A stretch of DNA of 64,000 nucleotides from Antilocapra americana (taxonomy: Eukaryota > Chordata > Mammalia > Artiodactyla > Antilocapridae): the NCBI GenBank assembly GCA_007570785.1, contig ML664161.1:8254352-8318351 (forward strand). Reading direction: 5' to 3'. Positions 1 through 13,779 of this stretch are shown here, piece by piece. The position numbers were made by a program, and so were the translations under genes. The notes under the pieces are model-generated. The model did not search any database. It was not told the DNA's origin and worked only from the letters and a program-made list of their open reading frames with translations. Every line of letters starts with the position of its first letter. Position 1 is the first letter of the stretch.

Positions 1-51
1 AAAAAAAAAAAAAAAAAAAGATAGATCTATATCTGATCTATGGAGGAGCGG

Positions 52-255
52 TGCTTCCCAGGTGGCTCAGGGGTAAAGAATCGGTCTGCCAATGGCGGAG
101 ACCTGGGTTCAATCCCTGGGTGGAGAAGATCCCCTGGGGGAGGGCATGGCAACCCACTCCAGTATTCTTGCCTGGAGAATCCTATGAACGGGGGGGGGGG
201 GGGGGCTGCAGTCCACGGGGTCACAGGATCGGACATGACTGAGTGACTGGGCACA
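52..255 (+). mobile_element. Bov-tA-type SINE with an internal poly(G) run
   Basis: The element opens with the typical GCTTCCCAGGTGGCTCAG head and contains the tRNA-like B-box region, then ends with the GGTCACAGGATCGGACATGA tail. Between them, at 190-205, sixteen consecutive G replace the usual segment that reads roughly 'acagaggagcctgg' in other copies of this window. It is a non-autonomous ruminant retroposon that uses the BovB machinery. Confidence 0.9.
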
Positions 256-1189
256 CATGCATGGGTGTCTAATCTGCATCACCCTATGAGTGACCTCAGG
301 CTAACGTCAAGGTAGTGGTGAGGAGATTCATGGGTGATAGCCTACTTTAAGGTTAAATTTTGGATAATAATCATCCCTGAATTTCACCGGAGGTTCTCGT
401 CTAAAAGAAAAACTGTATATTTTCTCTAACTTTTTATGTTGAAAAATGTTCATGTCGGTACCTGTACTTAAAGTTATCAGTTATCCATGCACTTTGCTAA
501 TTGAAAATAAGTTTCACACATCATAACACTTCACACCTGAATACCTCAGCATGCATTTCTTAAGAATAAGGACATGTGCCTATATATACACAATACCATT
601 CTCACGCCTCAGAAAATCAATTTCATGTCATTTAAGATATGGTCCATATTCAGATTGATCTGATTCTTCCCAAAATGTCTTCTAGAGCTGTTTTTCCCCC
701 CAATCCAGGATCCAAACTAGGTTGTGCCCTGCATCTTAAAAATACTCCACACACACATGACCTATTTAATCATGGCGTTGAGTCCGCAGTATGAAATAGT
801 TCTCTGTAGATAGTTGTCATGTTTCATTAGAAACATGAATTTTTGCGTTCACAGATGAATTTTCTGTGCTGAAGGGAGTCTGGCAGTCAGAATGGCCCTC
901 TTACCCTGTTTATGATAGACAGTCATATGATAGAGTCAGTGGATCTCGGCTTGAATATTTTCTGTGATAGAAAGCTAGCTACTTCATGACGTAACCTGTT
1001 TCAGGGTTGGGGAACTGTTAACTCTTGCACACTCTGTCATCACTAATGGATGGAACGTACGAGAAGAGGCATTTGGCCTCCCTAACAGATGAAGCTGGTT
1101 TTAAAACACCTTTCCAAAATTACAATTGTCCAAATGAGGAAGTTTCTCATTATTAATAAGCTTCATCATTAGAATGGATATCATTTACT

Positions 1190-1385
1190 ATGTGCTATGT
1201 ACTAAATACATTTAACAGAGTATTTTTTATCCTCATGACTACCTCATGAATATTCCTCCCAATTTATAAGAGAGGAAAGAAAGGAAGGCTCAGAACATCA
1301 AGTGACTATACACACACTCATACCACCAGCAACTGTGTGAGCTGGGCTGAACCCAGGGCTGACTCATTTCTTGATCCCATCTGCT
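1190..1385 (-). repeat. MIR-like remnant
   Basis: On the minus strand it shows the loose MIR layout: a region resembling 'cagccctgggttcagcccagctcacacag', a central part and 'tcctcatgactacctcatgaatatt' read in the opposite direction. It is diverged, so family assignment is by pattern only. Confidence 0.5.
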
Positions 1386-1654
1386 TTTTCTTTTTATCAC
1401 TAGACATGTACAAAGTCTGGGTAACCACCTGCTAAGGAAGCTCATGATGGGATTCTGGAATCTGAGACCAGAATGCCACTGAAGTCTCTTCTAAACCATA
1501 ATCCATGGCTCTTTTTGACTCTGTTTTCTTAACGTCTACAAGGAAGTATTTGATTATAATTTGGAGGTATATTGTGTTTTTACACTTGTTAAGAATACTC
1601 TGTACCAATAATATGCAGAAATAATGACATACTTTTGTGGTGTGATTCAATTTA

Positions 1655-1864
<210 letters not shown>

Positions 1865-1974
1865 TCAAACGGTACAGTAATTCAGGCACTCAACCATACA
1901 ACCCTGTTTTTTGAAAAAGGAAATCAAAGGAAGCCATTAAGATTAAGTGTGTGTCCATAAGGGAAAAAGACAGC

Positions 1975-2595
1975 ATGTACCCCAATGTTCATTGCCAATA
2001 GCCAGGACACGGAAGCAACCTAGAGGTCCATCAACAGATGAATGAATAAAGAAGCAACGGTACATATATACAATGGAATATTATTCAGCCATACAAAGGA
2101 ATGCATTTGAATCAGTTCTAATAAGGTAGATAAATCTAGAGCTTATTATACAGATTGGAGTAAGTCAGAAAGAGAAAAACAATTATTGTATATTGGCACA
2201 TATATATGGAACCTAAAAGATGGTACTAATGATCCTATTTGCAGGGCAGCAATGGAGACGAAGACCCAGAGAACAGATTGTAGACAAAGGAGGGGAGGGA
2301 GAGAGTGGGATGAATTGAGAGAGTAGGATGGGACGAATTGAGGAAATATACAAATTACCATATGTAAAATAGATAGCCAGTGGGAATTTGCTGTATAACT
2401 CAAGGAACTCAAACCAGTGTTCTTTGACAATTCAGAGGTGTGGGAAGGGGTGGGAGGTAGGAGGGAGGTTCAAGAGGGAGACGACATATGTATACCTATG
2501 GTTGATTCATGTTGATGTACGGCAGAAAGCAACACAATATTGTAAAGCAATTATATTCCAATTGAAAATAAATAAATATAAAAAAAAGACTGTGT
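1975..2595 (+). mobile_element. Ruminant L1 3' end
   Basis: The region has the L1 3' signature: 'caatggaatattattcagcc', then a stretch like 'taagtcagaaagagaaaaac', then 'gcaacacaatattgtaaagc' and an A-rich tail near 2560-2590. It is strongly 5'-truncated with only the very C-terminal ORF2 and 3' UTR. It lies antisense to PLD1. Bases 2596-2754 are unassigned. Confidence 0.8.
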
Positions 2596-2754
2596 ACCTT
2601 TATGAAAAAAAAATCCTAAGTTGCAAAACAAAACAAAAAACCCTAAGTTGTTACAATGCTTGAAACTTTTAACTGTTAGACAAGAAAGACCTTCATTTCA
2701 TTCTAAGAGAGTCCTTTCAATTTGGCCTAGGAGGGTGAGGACCTTGGAAGATAG

Positions 2755-3030
2755 GACTGGTATTCAAAGAATGTGCCAGCCAATATGCTGAGCCCTTTCC
2801 AAAAATGATCTCAGTAAATCCTCAACAGCCTATGAGGAAGTAACTATTAAAAAAAATTAAAAATAATAAAAAAAGGAACAATTATTATTATTTTCCTTTT
2901 ACAGAAAAGGGAACTAAAGCACAGAAAGTTTAAGTAACTCTTTGAAGGTCATACAGTTTAATAAACTGTAGATCTGGGACTCCAACCTGGACCACCTAAC
3001 TCCTAAACCTGTGCTGTTAACCAAGACCCA
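2755..3030 (-). repeat. MIR-like remnant
   Basis: The + strand shows 'ttttacagaaaagggaacta', 'gcacagaaagtttaagtaac' and 'gtcatacagtt', the usual reverse-oriented MIR core, interrupted by an A/T-rich expansion at about 2840-2890. Confidence 0.6.
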
Positions 3031-3269
3031 ACCTTCTTACCCCGCTTTCTTCCTTCTAACCTTCCCTCTTCCCTCCCTTGAGCCAAGAACTATGCTAACT
3101 CGAGTATAGAAATGAACATGAAAGACATGGAGCCTCTCCGGGTGGAGTTAAATTTGGTGGGTAAGATCAACACCGAATAAAGAATCACCCTCAGAAGGAA
3201 CTGATTAAAATGTGGTAAATACCAGGTGTGCTTTAAGAGTATGAGATGGGAGTAGTCAGGGAGTGTTTT

Positions 3270-3570
3270 CCTTCCCCACCTACCATCTTTCAGGATTCAG
3301 TACAAGGTTGCCTCTAAACAACTTCTTACGGCTCCTCCTCCACCCATTTCCTACTTCTCCCGGTCAATCTGTCTTCCTTTGTCCCCGACACTGTGCTTCA
3401 CATATGCTTTGTTTTTGTCAGAACAGCTGCAATATTCACGCACTTTTTGCTTTTAGCAGGCCCCTCTCCCAGTTCTAGTGCACACATTCTTTGAGAGAAC
3501 ATGATTTAGTCAGCCTCATATCCCCAGAGTACCTGGCATAAAAGGAGACATGCAGTAGATGGTCTGAGTT
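3270..3570 (+). repeat. L2-like remnant
   Basis: The segment has the L2 3' style: pyrimidine-rich sequence, then 'tgagagaacatgatttagtc' and 'gtacctggcataaaaggaga', resembling an L2 end (…cctggcacatagtaggtgct…). Divergence is high; the family call is tentative. Confidence 0.45.
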
Positions 3571-3684
3571 GATCAAACCTAAACAGAGGACTAGAAATAA
3601 TAAGAAATTCTCAAGCAAAGCAAGACAAATTTCAGAGGTCATATTTGAAAATGCTAAGAGCTCTTGTTCTTACAGAAAGCCTGA

Positions 3685-3835
3685 GAGTTAACAAGCACAT
3701 CTATTTTAATCCTGTGAGGTTGATGGTGCGTGATTCCCATTTTGCAAATGGGAAACAAAAGGTTGGAGACATTTTATTAGCAGAACTAGAATCTAAGCTG
3801 AGTCCAAAGCCCTTTTCTCACATGCCTGGCAGGTT
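3685..3835 (-). repeat. MIR-like remnant
   Basis: The + strand reads 'cattttgcaaatgggaaaca', 'ggttggagac' and later 'agcagaactagaatctaagc', the reverse of the MIR central domain. Bases 3836-4580 next to it show nothing I recognise. Confidence 0.5.
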
Positions 3836-4584
3836 CAAGGAATAAATACAAAGGCTTGGGCTACACTGGAAACAGAAGTGGAGAAATGGGTCTCAGAAGG
3901 GTTTTGGCTTTTACACTGCATGAAATTGGGACGCACTGCAGGCACTGGAGCAAGGAGTGACAGAATCTGACTTACATATTAAAAAAAACGGCTGCTGTGT
4001 TGAGAATAGACTGCAGGGCGCGGGTTGAAACGTGGAGACCAGTTGGGAGTCACTGCAGTGATCTCGGTGGGAGATGATGGTGGCTTGAGCAGCGGAGGGG
4101 AAGGTGGGGAGATCGGGTTTCACTGATGCAGTGGACATACACAGAGTGTGACAAAAACAGGCATCAGGATGACTAAAAGGCTTTCGCTTGAGCAACTAGA
4201 TGAAGGCAGCTGCCATTAGCTGAGATGGGGAATTCTGTGGGTAGAATCAGTGAGGGAAGGCCAGGAATTCAACTTTGAACCTGTTGGGACATCTATTAAA
4301 TATTCAAGTGGTGATACTAAGTAGGCAGTTGGATAAAGGAATCTGGAGTTTGGGAGAGAAGGTTTGACTGGAGATATCATTTTGAGAATTGTCCACATAT
4401 GTATACTCATAAAGCCATGTGACTGAGTATAGTCAGAGAAGAGGCCCTCAACAGTAGGGGAGAGAAGGAGCAGTCACTAAGGCTACAGAAAAGCCAGAGG
4501 GTGAGTATCCTGGGTCGACACAGTGTTAAATCCTGATGAGAACCAACCATTGGATTTAACAGGGTGGAGATCACAATATTGTGG

Positions 4585-4965
4585 CCCTCTTAGTATTTAA
4601 ATATGTAGATTTACATCATCATTTTTAATGACTGCAGAATTTCCAGTTATGTGAAAATTTATTTAACTAGCTCTTTTATTATGACCTTTTGGGTCATTTC
4701 CAGTTTTCCATTATTATAAACAAAGCTATAATGAGTATAATTTATTCATCACATATAATTACTTTGTGAATTTCTATGATTATTTCACTCAGAGAAATTT
4801 AAAAATTAAAATTCCTGGGTCAAACATTATGCAAAATTTACCTCAGGGAAGACTGTTCCAACACACATAACATTTACCATGTGTGTCCTCCCCAGTCAAC
4901 TCCAATGTTACCAACACCTAAAAACGCTCAGTCAGATGATGGGGATAAAAGGGCATCTCATTTCA
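4585..4965 (-). repeat. Old L1/HAL1-like remnant, antisense
   Basis: The + strand contains the reverse-oriented old-L1 pattern: a 'gggtcatttccagttttcca' stretch, then 'ttataaacaaagctataatg', then 'attcctgggtcaaacattatg'. It is AT-rich and degraded. Confidence 0.5.
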
Positions 4966-5007
4966 GTTTTACTCTATACTTTTTCAATCGTATAAATATT
5001 CTCTAAA

Positions 5008-5130
5008 AGGGAATTCCCTGGTGGTCCAGTGGTTAAGACTTGGTGCTTTCACTACGAGGGTCTGGGTTCAATCCCAGGTCAGGGAACTAAGATCCCACAA
5101 GCCAAGTGGTACAGCCAAAAAAGATAATAA
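5008..5130 (+). mobile_element. CHR-type tRNA-derived SINE (short form)
   Basis: It opens with GGGAATTCCCTGGTGGTCCA, continues with 'gtggttaagacttggtgctt', the B-box-like GGGTTCAATCCCAGGT, then 'ggaactaagatcccac' and an A-rich tail. This cetartiodactyl SINE group predates the Bov-tA wave. Confidence 0.85.
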
Positions 5131-5224
5131 ATTGAAAAAATTATCTAAAACAAATGAATCTAGCACCTGGGCTCACTGTGATTCTTAGAGTTTATAACCT
5201 CAAAATTCTACTTCTACTTCAAAT

Positions 5225-5445
5225 TATGTCTTCCAGGTGGCCCAGCGATAAAGAATCCACCTGCCAGTGCAAGAGAGGCAGGAGACACAGGTTCCATCTC
5301 TGGGTTGGGAAGATCGTCTGGAAGAGGAAATGACAGCCCACTCCAGTATTCGTGCCTGGAAAATTTCATGGATGGAGGAGCCTTGTGGGCTACGTCCATG
5401 GGGTCGCAGAGAGTTGGATCTAATAAGCATAAACGCACACGTGCA
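5225..5445 (+). mobile_element. Bov-tA-type SINE
   Basis: Head 'tcttccaggtggcccagcg', core 'cccactccagtattcgtgcc' and tail 'atggggtcgcagagagttgg' are all present. The tail is degraded after the last block. Bases 5446-5785 beyond it hold nothing recognised. Confidence 0.88.
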
Positions 5446-5789
5446 GACTATACAGGGATAACTTTGAAAGAGATCCTAAAGGATGATATTTGAACACAGA
5501 TAAGACCCAATGCAAAATTTAACTGTGTCAAATTTGAAGGACAGTGCACGTTACAACAATAAGCCAATTATAATAATGTCTTTGATTTGGGTCGGGTCTA
5601 ACCAGCTGAAAACAACAAAAAAGAATACTTTTGTGACTTTGCTTTTATATGAGAACAAGAGGTGAGGCAATGCGTGTGTCAAGTTATCAGGTAAGAACTT
5701 GTGAGTAGACAAAGTATTTAAATAAGCCTACAACAGATAATATTCAGTAATAAATTATTTTGCCTGTCAGTTTAATTATTAAAAATTTA

Positions 5790-6165
5790 AGGAAAAACAA
5801 CAATACAGTATACTAATGCATATATATGGAATTTAGAAAGATGGCAGCGAGAACCCTGCATGCGAGACAGCAAAAGGAACACAGATGTATAGAACAGACT
5901 CGTGGACTCTGTGGATGAGGGCAAGGGTGGGATGATATGGAAGAATGGCATTGAAACATGTTAATTATCATATGTGAAATCAATTGCCAGCCCAGGATTG
6001 ATGCTCGGGGCTGGTGCACGGGGGTTTCCCAGGGGGAGGGAGGAGGGAGGGAGGAGGGAGGGGGGTTCTGGAGGGGGAGCATATGTAAACCCATGGCAGT
6101 TTCATGTCATTGTATGGCAAAACCAATAAAAAAATAAATAAAAATAAAATAAAATGGGAATGTTG
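5790..6165 (+). mobile_element. Ruminant L1 3' end, copy 1 of a tandem pair
   Basis: It begins 5'-truncated at 'caacaatacagtatactaat' and includes 'gccagcccaggattgatgct', a purine-rich GGGAGGGAGGAGGGAGG tract near 6035-6065, 'catatgtaaacccatggcag', and an A-rich AATAAAAATAAAAT tail. The layout matches the copies at 6195-6690 and 19827-20266, although this one is more truncated. A possible short duplication, TATTAAAAA, occurs on both sides. Confidence 0.88.
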
Positions 6166-6194
6166 AAAACAAACAAAAAAAATTTATATTAAAA

Positions 6195-6690
6195 AGTACA
6201 GTAAATATATACACAATGGAATATTACTCAGCATTAAAAAAAAATTCATTTGAAGCAATTCTACTCAGATGGACAAAACTGGAGCCCATTATCCAGAGTG
6301 AAGTAAGCCAGAAGCAAAAACAACAATACAGTATATTAACACATATATATGGAATTTAGAAAGACAGTAATGAGAACCCAACATGGGAGACAACAAAAGG
6401 AACGCAGATGTATAAAATAGACTTGTGGACTTTGTGGATGAGGGTAAGGGTGGGATGAGATGGGAGAAGGGCATTGAAGCATGTTAATTGTCATGTGTCT
6501 AATCAATCGCCAGCCCAGGATTGATGCTCGGGACTGGTGCAGCGAGATTTCCCGGGGGGGAGGGAGGAGGGAGGGGGGACCCGGAGGGGAAGCATATGTA
6601 AACCCATGGTGATATCATAACAATGTATGGCTAAAACAATAATAAAAATAAATAAATAAATAAATAAAAATTAAAAAAAAAATATAATAT
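6195..6690 (+). mobile_element. Ruminant L1 3' end, copy 2 of a tandem pair
   Basis: It starts at 'aatatatacacaatggaata' and runs through 'tcagatggacaaaactggag', 'gccagcccaggattgatgct', a G-rich block near 6550-6590 and an (AAAT)n tail. It is in the same orientation as the element directly to its left and is longer at its 5' end. Bases 6700-7264 to the right are unassigned, AT-rich intron. Confidence 0.88.
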
Positions 6691-7360
6691 GAAGTACCCT
6701 GGGTATTTGAGGATTAAAGTTTCAGAGCAAATTAATTTGATTTTATGCTGATGTGAATAATGGCAATTATTGAATGCTTTAATTGTTTACATTATCAGGG
6801 GGACAGTAGGAAAGGTGCAGAAAATTTTTTGTTCTTTCCACTGTTCATGTCTACCACTGTCACTGATTCTGAGCTCTACTTGTGTTGCTAATGGTTACTG
6901 TTGAGTGATGGCTACATCTGTAAAGTCTGGATAATTTTCTAGGACTTAAAGGTTTGGCATATAGTTGTGATATTCAGTGCAGTACTGTGATGGCTGATTC
7001 TATTTAGAACTGATGTTACATCAAAATGTGTCTCTCTATTTCTATTCAAAAATAAACCAGATGGGAAATGGGTTGAAGTTGCATTTTTTTTAAGGGGGAA
7101 AATGGCTCTACTCTAGGTCACAACGTTTATCTTTGAGAATATTTCCCAGTAAAAAGAGCTAAAATCAACATAAGGTTTTCATGGTGCTTTATAATGTATT
7201 ATTTGTGTCTGCCATTGTGGAAGAGTGAAAATGCTTGTTCAAGAACAGCTGCTTCTCTAAAACAGTTTAAAAGTTGCCAGGAAAAATAAAGCACCTAGGA
7301 ACAAACTTATCATGAAATGCACAGAGTCAGCAAAAAGCCAAAAGAACAACAACAAAATCT

Positions 7361-8475
7361 TTCAGTTCAGTTCAGTAGCTCAGTTGTCTCCAACTCTTTG
7401 TGACCCCATGGACTGCAGCAAGCCAGGCCTCCCTGTCCATCACCAATTCCCAGAGTTTACTCAAACTCATGTCCATTGAGTGGGTGTCATGTCCAACCAG
7501 CTGGTCATGTCCAACCAGCTCATCCTGTGTCTCATTCAAACTTCTCCTCCTGCCTTCAATCTTTCCCAGCATCAGGGTCTTTTCAAATGAGTCAGTTCTT
7601 TGCATCAGGTGGCCAAAGCATTAGAGTTTGAGCTTCAGCATCAGTCCTTCCGATGAACACTCGGGACTGATTTCCTTTAGGATGGACTGGTTGGATCTCC
7701 TTGCAGTCCAAGGGACTCTCAAGAGTCTTCTCCAACACCACAGTTCAAAAGCATCAATTCTTCTGCGCTCAGCTTTCTTCATAGTCCAACTCTCACCTCC
7801 ATACATGACCACTGGAAAAACCATAGCCTTGACTAGATAGACCTTTGCTGGCAAAGCAATGTCTCTGCTTTTTAATATGGTGTCTGGGTTGGTCATAACT
7901 TTTCTTCCAAGGAGCAAGTGTCTTTTAATTTCATGGCTGCAATCACCATCTGCAGTGATTTTGGAGCCCAGAAAAATAAAGTCTGTCATTGTTTCCTCTG
8001 TTTTCCCATCTATTTGCCATGAAGTGATGCAACCAGATGCCATGATCTTAGTTTTCTGAATCTTGAGCTTTAAGCCAACTTTTTCACTCTCCTCTTTCAC
8101 TTTCAGCAAGAGGCTCTTTAGTTCTTCTTCACTTTCTGCCATAAGAGTGGTGTCGTCTGCATATCTGAGGTTATTGATATTTCTCCTGGCAATCTTGATT
8201 CCAGCTTGTGCTTCCTCCAGCCCAGCATTTCGCATGATGTACTCTGCATATAAGGTAAATAAGCAGGGTGACAATATACAGCCTTGACGTACTCCTTTCC
8301 CAATGTGGAACCAGTCTGTTGTTCCACGTCCAGTTCTAATTGCTGCTTCTTGACCTGCATACAGATTTCTCAGGAGGCAGGTCAAGTAGTCTGGTATTCC
8401 CCTCTCTTTCAGAATTTTCTGCAGTTTGTTGTGATCCACACAGTCAAAGGCTCTGGCACAGTCAATAAAGCCAGA
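7361..8475 (-). mobile_element. BovB (RTE) LINE, 5'-truncated; reverse-transcriptase C-terminal part
   Basis: An open stretch of 272 codons on the minus strand (8439-7621) starts MDHNKLQKIL and contains the reverse-transcriptase box YADD (in LRYADDTTLM) near residue 94. It also contains the typical BovB thumb and C-terminal blocks (EEELKSLLLKVKEE, WCWRRLLRVPW). The 3' terminus, near 7361-7400, carries the end shared with Bov-tA SINEs (complement of CTCAGTTGTCTCCAACTC). The element lacks its endonuclease domain because it is truncated near 8475. Compared with the other copies it has one of the longest open frames, but without a 5' end it cannot be autonomous. It is antisense to the plus-strand copy at 14962-16622. 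Confidence 0.93.
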
Positions 8476-8611
8476 GAACTCCTGCTTCCAATAACGACAA
8501 TCCTAAAGCATTCCTGAAGAATAAAAATTTCGAAGAAACTGAAGCACATACCTTGTTCTTCAATAGGATGGCTCAATACTATAAAGACATCAGCTCTTTT
8601 TATATTAATCT

Positions 8612-8727
8612 ATACTCCAGTATTCTTGCCTAGAAAACCCTATGGACAGAGGAGCCTGGTGAGCTACAGTCCATGGGGTCACAAAAGAGTCAGACACAAC
8701 CGAGACACTAAACAACAGCAACAATAG
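8612..8727 (+). mobile_element. Bov-tA-type SINE, 3' half only
   Basis: It begins inside the element at 'ctccagtattcttgcctaga' and ends with 'ggggtcacaaaagagtcaga' and an 'aacaacagcaac' tail. The tRNA-like head is missing. Confidence 0.85.
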
Positions 8728-9142
8728 ATATACCGTAGTCATGATCAAAAAACTAATGAGAGCACTTGAATAAACCATGTTAAAGTGCACATGGAAGAAT
8801 GAATAAGAGTAGCCAAGATTATTGTGGAAAAAAATACTAATTTGGGAAAGTGGTATGGTAGGAAGGAAGTAGTATTAAAGTGCACAGCTATGATAATTAA
8901 AATGATACCACACTGGCATGCAAGTCAACAGCCCTTCAATTGGAAGCAGGAGAGAGTACAAATAGGTTAGGATGTACGGCAGTTTGGTACAGCATAAAGA
9001 GGCACTGCAGGCTAGGGAGGCAAACGGTACTGCAGTCATGCAGTTCTCCATCAGCTAGTTTCTCCAGCAAGAAGAGTTAGAGTCCCTACTTGCTAACACT
9101 GAAATAATTTGCAGATGCCGAATGTCAAATATAACATCAGGG

Positions 9143-9340
9143 ACTTCTACGGTGGTTCAGTGGCTAAGACTCCACACTCCCAAGGCAGGGGACCTAGGTT
9201 CAATCCCTGGCGAGGGAACTAAATCTCACATGCCATAACTAAGTGTTCACATGCCACAGCTGAAGATCCCATGTGCAACTGAGACCCAGTGCAGCCAAAT
9301 AAATAATAAATAAATATCCAAAAATAAAAAGTAATATTAA
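9143..9340 (+). mobile_element. CHR-type tRNA-derived SINE
   Basis: It opens with 'agggacttctacggtggttc', has the B-box-like GGTTCAATCCCTGG, then 'catgccacagctgaagatcc' and ends in an (AAAT)n tail. Confidence 0.85.
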
Positions 9341-9419
9341 ACAAGCATTAGAAGATAAAATATAAGGAAATAGGAAATATTTTGTCTTGGTTTGGGGAAG
9401 CTGTTCTAAGCATATTTAT

Positions 9420-10310
9420 TAAAATGGGGAGAAAAAAGAAAAAAACTGATAGATTTGATTAATAAGAATTGAAGTTTCCCCCAAATACTACAAACATGAT
9501 TAAAAAGCAATTGGCAAATCAGATTTGCAACAAATGAGAGAAAGAAATTAGCCTCTTGTATACTTAAATTACTTATAAGTCATGAAAAGAAAGTGAAACA
9601 TTCCAACAAAATGGACAAAGGACATGAAGAGTCTAGACAGTTAACAAAAGAACAAGTACAAATGGGTAATAGATACATTTTTAAACTCTCAAATTGCATA
9701 TTAAAAAAAAGGAATTCATTTTGAAACCCCCAAAATTGGCAAAGATTAAATAAAATAACAGAATTCAGAAAAAATGGGAGGAAAAAGCCCTCTAAAACAT
9801 TGTTAGAGATACAATATGAAGTCAGAGGGCAAAGGAAACTACACACTTCCTTTGGCTAGAAAGTCCAGGGTTAGGATTTAGTTAAGGAAACAATTAAGAA
9901 GGTGAACAAGATGCTATCTACAACCACACCCACTTTTGTAAATCAGTGAAAAATCTGTGTGTTACTGAGGTTCTCATTAAAGAAATTATGGCATACTCAT
10001 AGGATGTGATACAATGCAGACATTAAATGTAATACAATGTAGCTATTCCATGTTATAGAACACAATGACATGGAAAAGTGTGTGCAACTTTGTTTAAATA
10101 ATAAAGAACTTTGTGGAACTATAAGAACCCAATTGTTTTAAAAAAGAAATACAACACAGTGATATTTATGTATAGAAAAAAGTGGGATGAGATACATACC
10201 ATGTTAAAATTATTAGCCCTGGGTGGTGCGATTACAGATAAAATTTAATTTTCTTATTGCTTTTCTGTGTTTGCCAAATTTTGTATAATGAAAAAATGTT
10301 GAAATCAGAA
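9420..10310 (+). repeat. Old L1 3' region, degraded
   Basis: The segment has old-L1-like wording ('acaaaatggacaaaggacat', 'ccaaaattggcaaagatta', 'ggcatactcataggatgtga', 'tgccaaattttgtataatg'), the last being a terminal-like region. I infer it continues the old L1 seen at 7265-9140. Confidence 0.5.
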
Positions 10311-10935
10311 CTCTCTGCCTCTATAATTATTATACATTTAGAAATTATAAAGAAGCCCACACCTTTAAAGAGAATACTTAAGTTCTCATGGAACTGAAAA
10401 GGTATGACATTTATTTCTAGTTTACAGGAGGAAATATTTGTTTCCCTATACAACCTGCAGTAGGCAATCAATTAACAGGGTACTAATTTTAAACTCTCTC
10501 CTCTAAACAAAACAAATTGACATTAGAAGCTAATTGAAATATCAATAATCAGAAAAAAAAATCTTACTGGCAAAACAATTAGTAACAAACGTGAATAAAA
10601 ACAGAGGTCTGACATATTTTGAGGGATGAATTTGCCGAGTTCCTGGGGCAGAGGGAGCAGAATGAACTGAAGCTTGGTTCTCAAAAGCCAGAGTCTGGAG
10701 TGAGGAGGAGGGAAGGGCCTCCAGCTTTGAGGAGCTAAGTGCTGGCTGCGAGCCTATCTGCCAGCGAGCCTGTTTCCAGAAGCGACTGTCAACATGGGAA
10801 AGGAGAAAACAACCGCACTGCAACAGCATGTGTGCAGGGCCTTTTATCACAAAGCTCAAACTGCCCCCTTTAATTGGGGGTACCTGTCTCCACCTCACTG
10901 TAGAGCCCACGCTGAAATCCCATCCTGGCCAATGC
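10311..10935. other. Intron sequence without a recognised feature
   Basis: Mixed AT-rich, then moderately GC-rich intron. Open frames on both strands here are short, overlap a SINE at the right end and look like chance; no splice-bordered exon was found. Confidence 0.6.
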
Positions 10936-11130
10936 AGTTCTCTGCGTGTGTTTTACTCACTCGGTTCTGTCCAAATCTGACTGACCCCGTGGATGGTAGC
11001 CCTCCAGACTCTTCCATCCACGGGATTCTCCAGGCAAGAATACTGGAGTGGGTTGTCATTTCCTTCTCCAAGGGATCTTCCTTAGGGATCAAACCAGGGT
11101 CTCCTGCCTTGCAGGCAGGTTCTAGAATCA
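10936..11130 (-). mobile_element. Bov-tA-type SINE
   Basis: The reverse-oriented element shows 'ggcaagaatactggagtggg', 'gtcatttccttctccaaggg' and 'ctcctgccttgcaggcaggt'. The head side ends abruptly near 11130. Confidence 0.88.
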
Positions 11131-13300
<2,170 letters not shown>

Positions 13301-13301
13301 T

Positions 13302-13512
13302 TGCATGCATGCACACCTGCTAAGCCACTTTGTGACCCCATGGCCTATAGCTCGCCAGGCTCCTCTGTCCATGGAATTCTCTAGGGAAGAATACTGGAGT
13401 GGGTTGCTGTGCCCTCCTTCAGGGATCTTCTCGACCCAGGGATTGAACCCATGTCTTTAATGTCTCCTGAACTGGCAGAAGGGTTCTTTACCAGTGCCAC
13501 CTGGGAAGCCCT
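13302..13512 (-). mobile_element. Bov-tA-type SINE
   Basis: The reverse-oriented element has 'gcacacctgctaagccactt', 'ccaggctcctctgtccatgg', 'gattgaacccatgtc' and the head 'accagtgccacctgggaagc'. Bases 13513-13720 beyond it are unassigned. Confidence 0.9.
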
Positions 13513-13721
13513 TGCCACAATATTGTCACATAATTAATACACAAATCTATGATAACTGTGGATATGAATGGTGCCCCACAGGGACTCTGGATGGCAGAGA
13601 AAGGATGGAACACCTCACAGAAATTTGGGAGCACTACTAGGGTGCTGTAAGGTAAGCCCCACCTTTGAAAAATGTTGTTTTGTTGGTGACAAATCAACTT
13701 TTACACATACACTTACATTTT

Positions 13722-13777
13722 AATCACACTATAAAATTTGCTTCCTCTATTGCAGACAAATCACACTATAAAATTTG
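13722..13777. repeat. Exact 19-bp direct repeat
   Basis: AATCACACTATAAAATTTG occurs at 13722-13740 and again at 13759-13777, separated by 18 bases. This is a local tandem duplication with a 37-bp period. Confidence 0.9.
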
Positions 13778-13779
13778 TC

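Larger units (their letters stand above)
7265..9140 (+). repeat. Old L1 ORF2 fragments, split by younger insertions
   Basis: Outside the two younger elements, the pieces 7265-7360, 8476-8610 and 8728-9140 read like decayed L1 ORF2 in order ('aaagcacctaggaacaaac', 'ggctcaatactataaagaca', 'gataccacactggcatgcaa'). I infer one old L1 broken by the BovB at 7361-8475 and the SINE at 8612-8727. No intact frame remains. Confidence 0.55.

Noticed and set aside
5008..5100. Candidate tRNA genes in the tRNA-like heads of SINEs
   Set aside because: The A/B-box-like sequence belongs to CHR or Bov-tA SINEs; there is no complete cloverleaf or tRNA end.
7621..8439. 272-codon minus-strand ORF as a possible host gene
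   Set aside because: The product is the C-terminal part of the BovB reverse transcriptase; it is a truncated mobile element, not a host gene.
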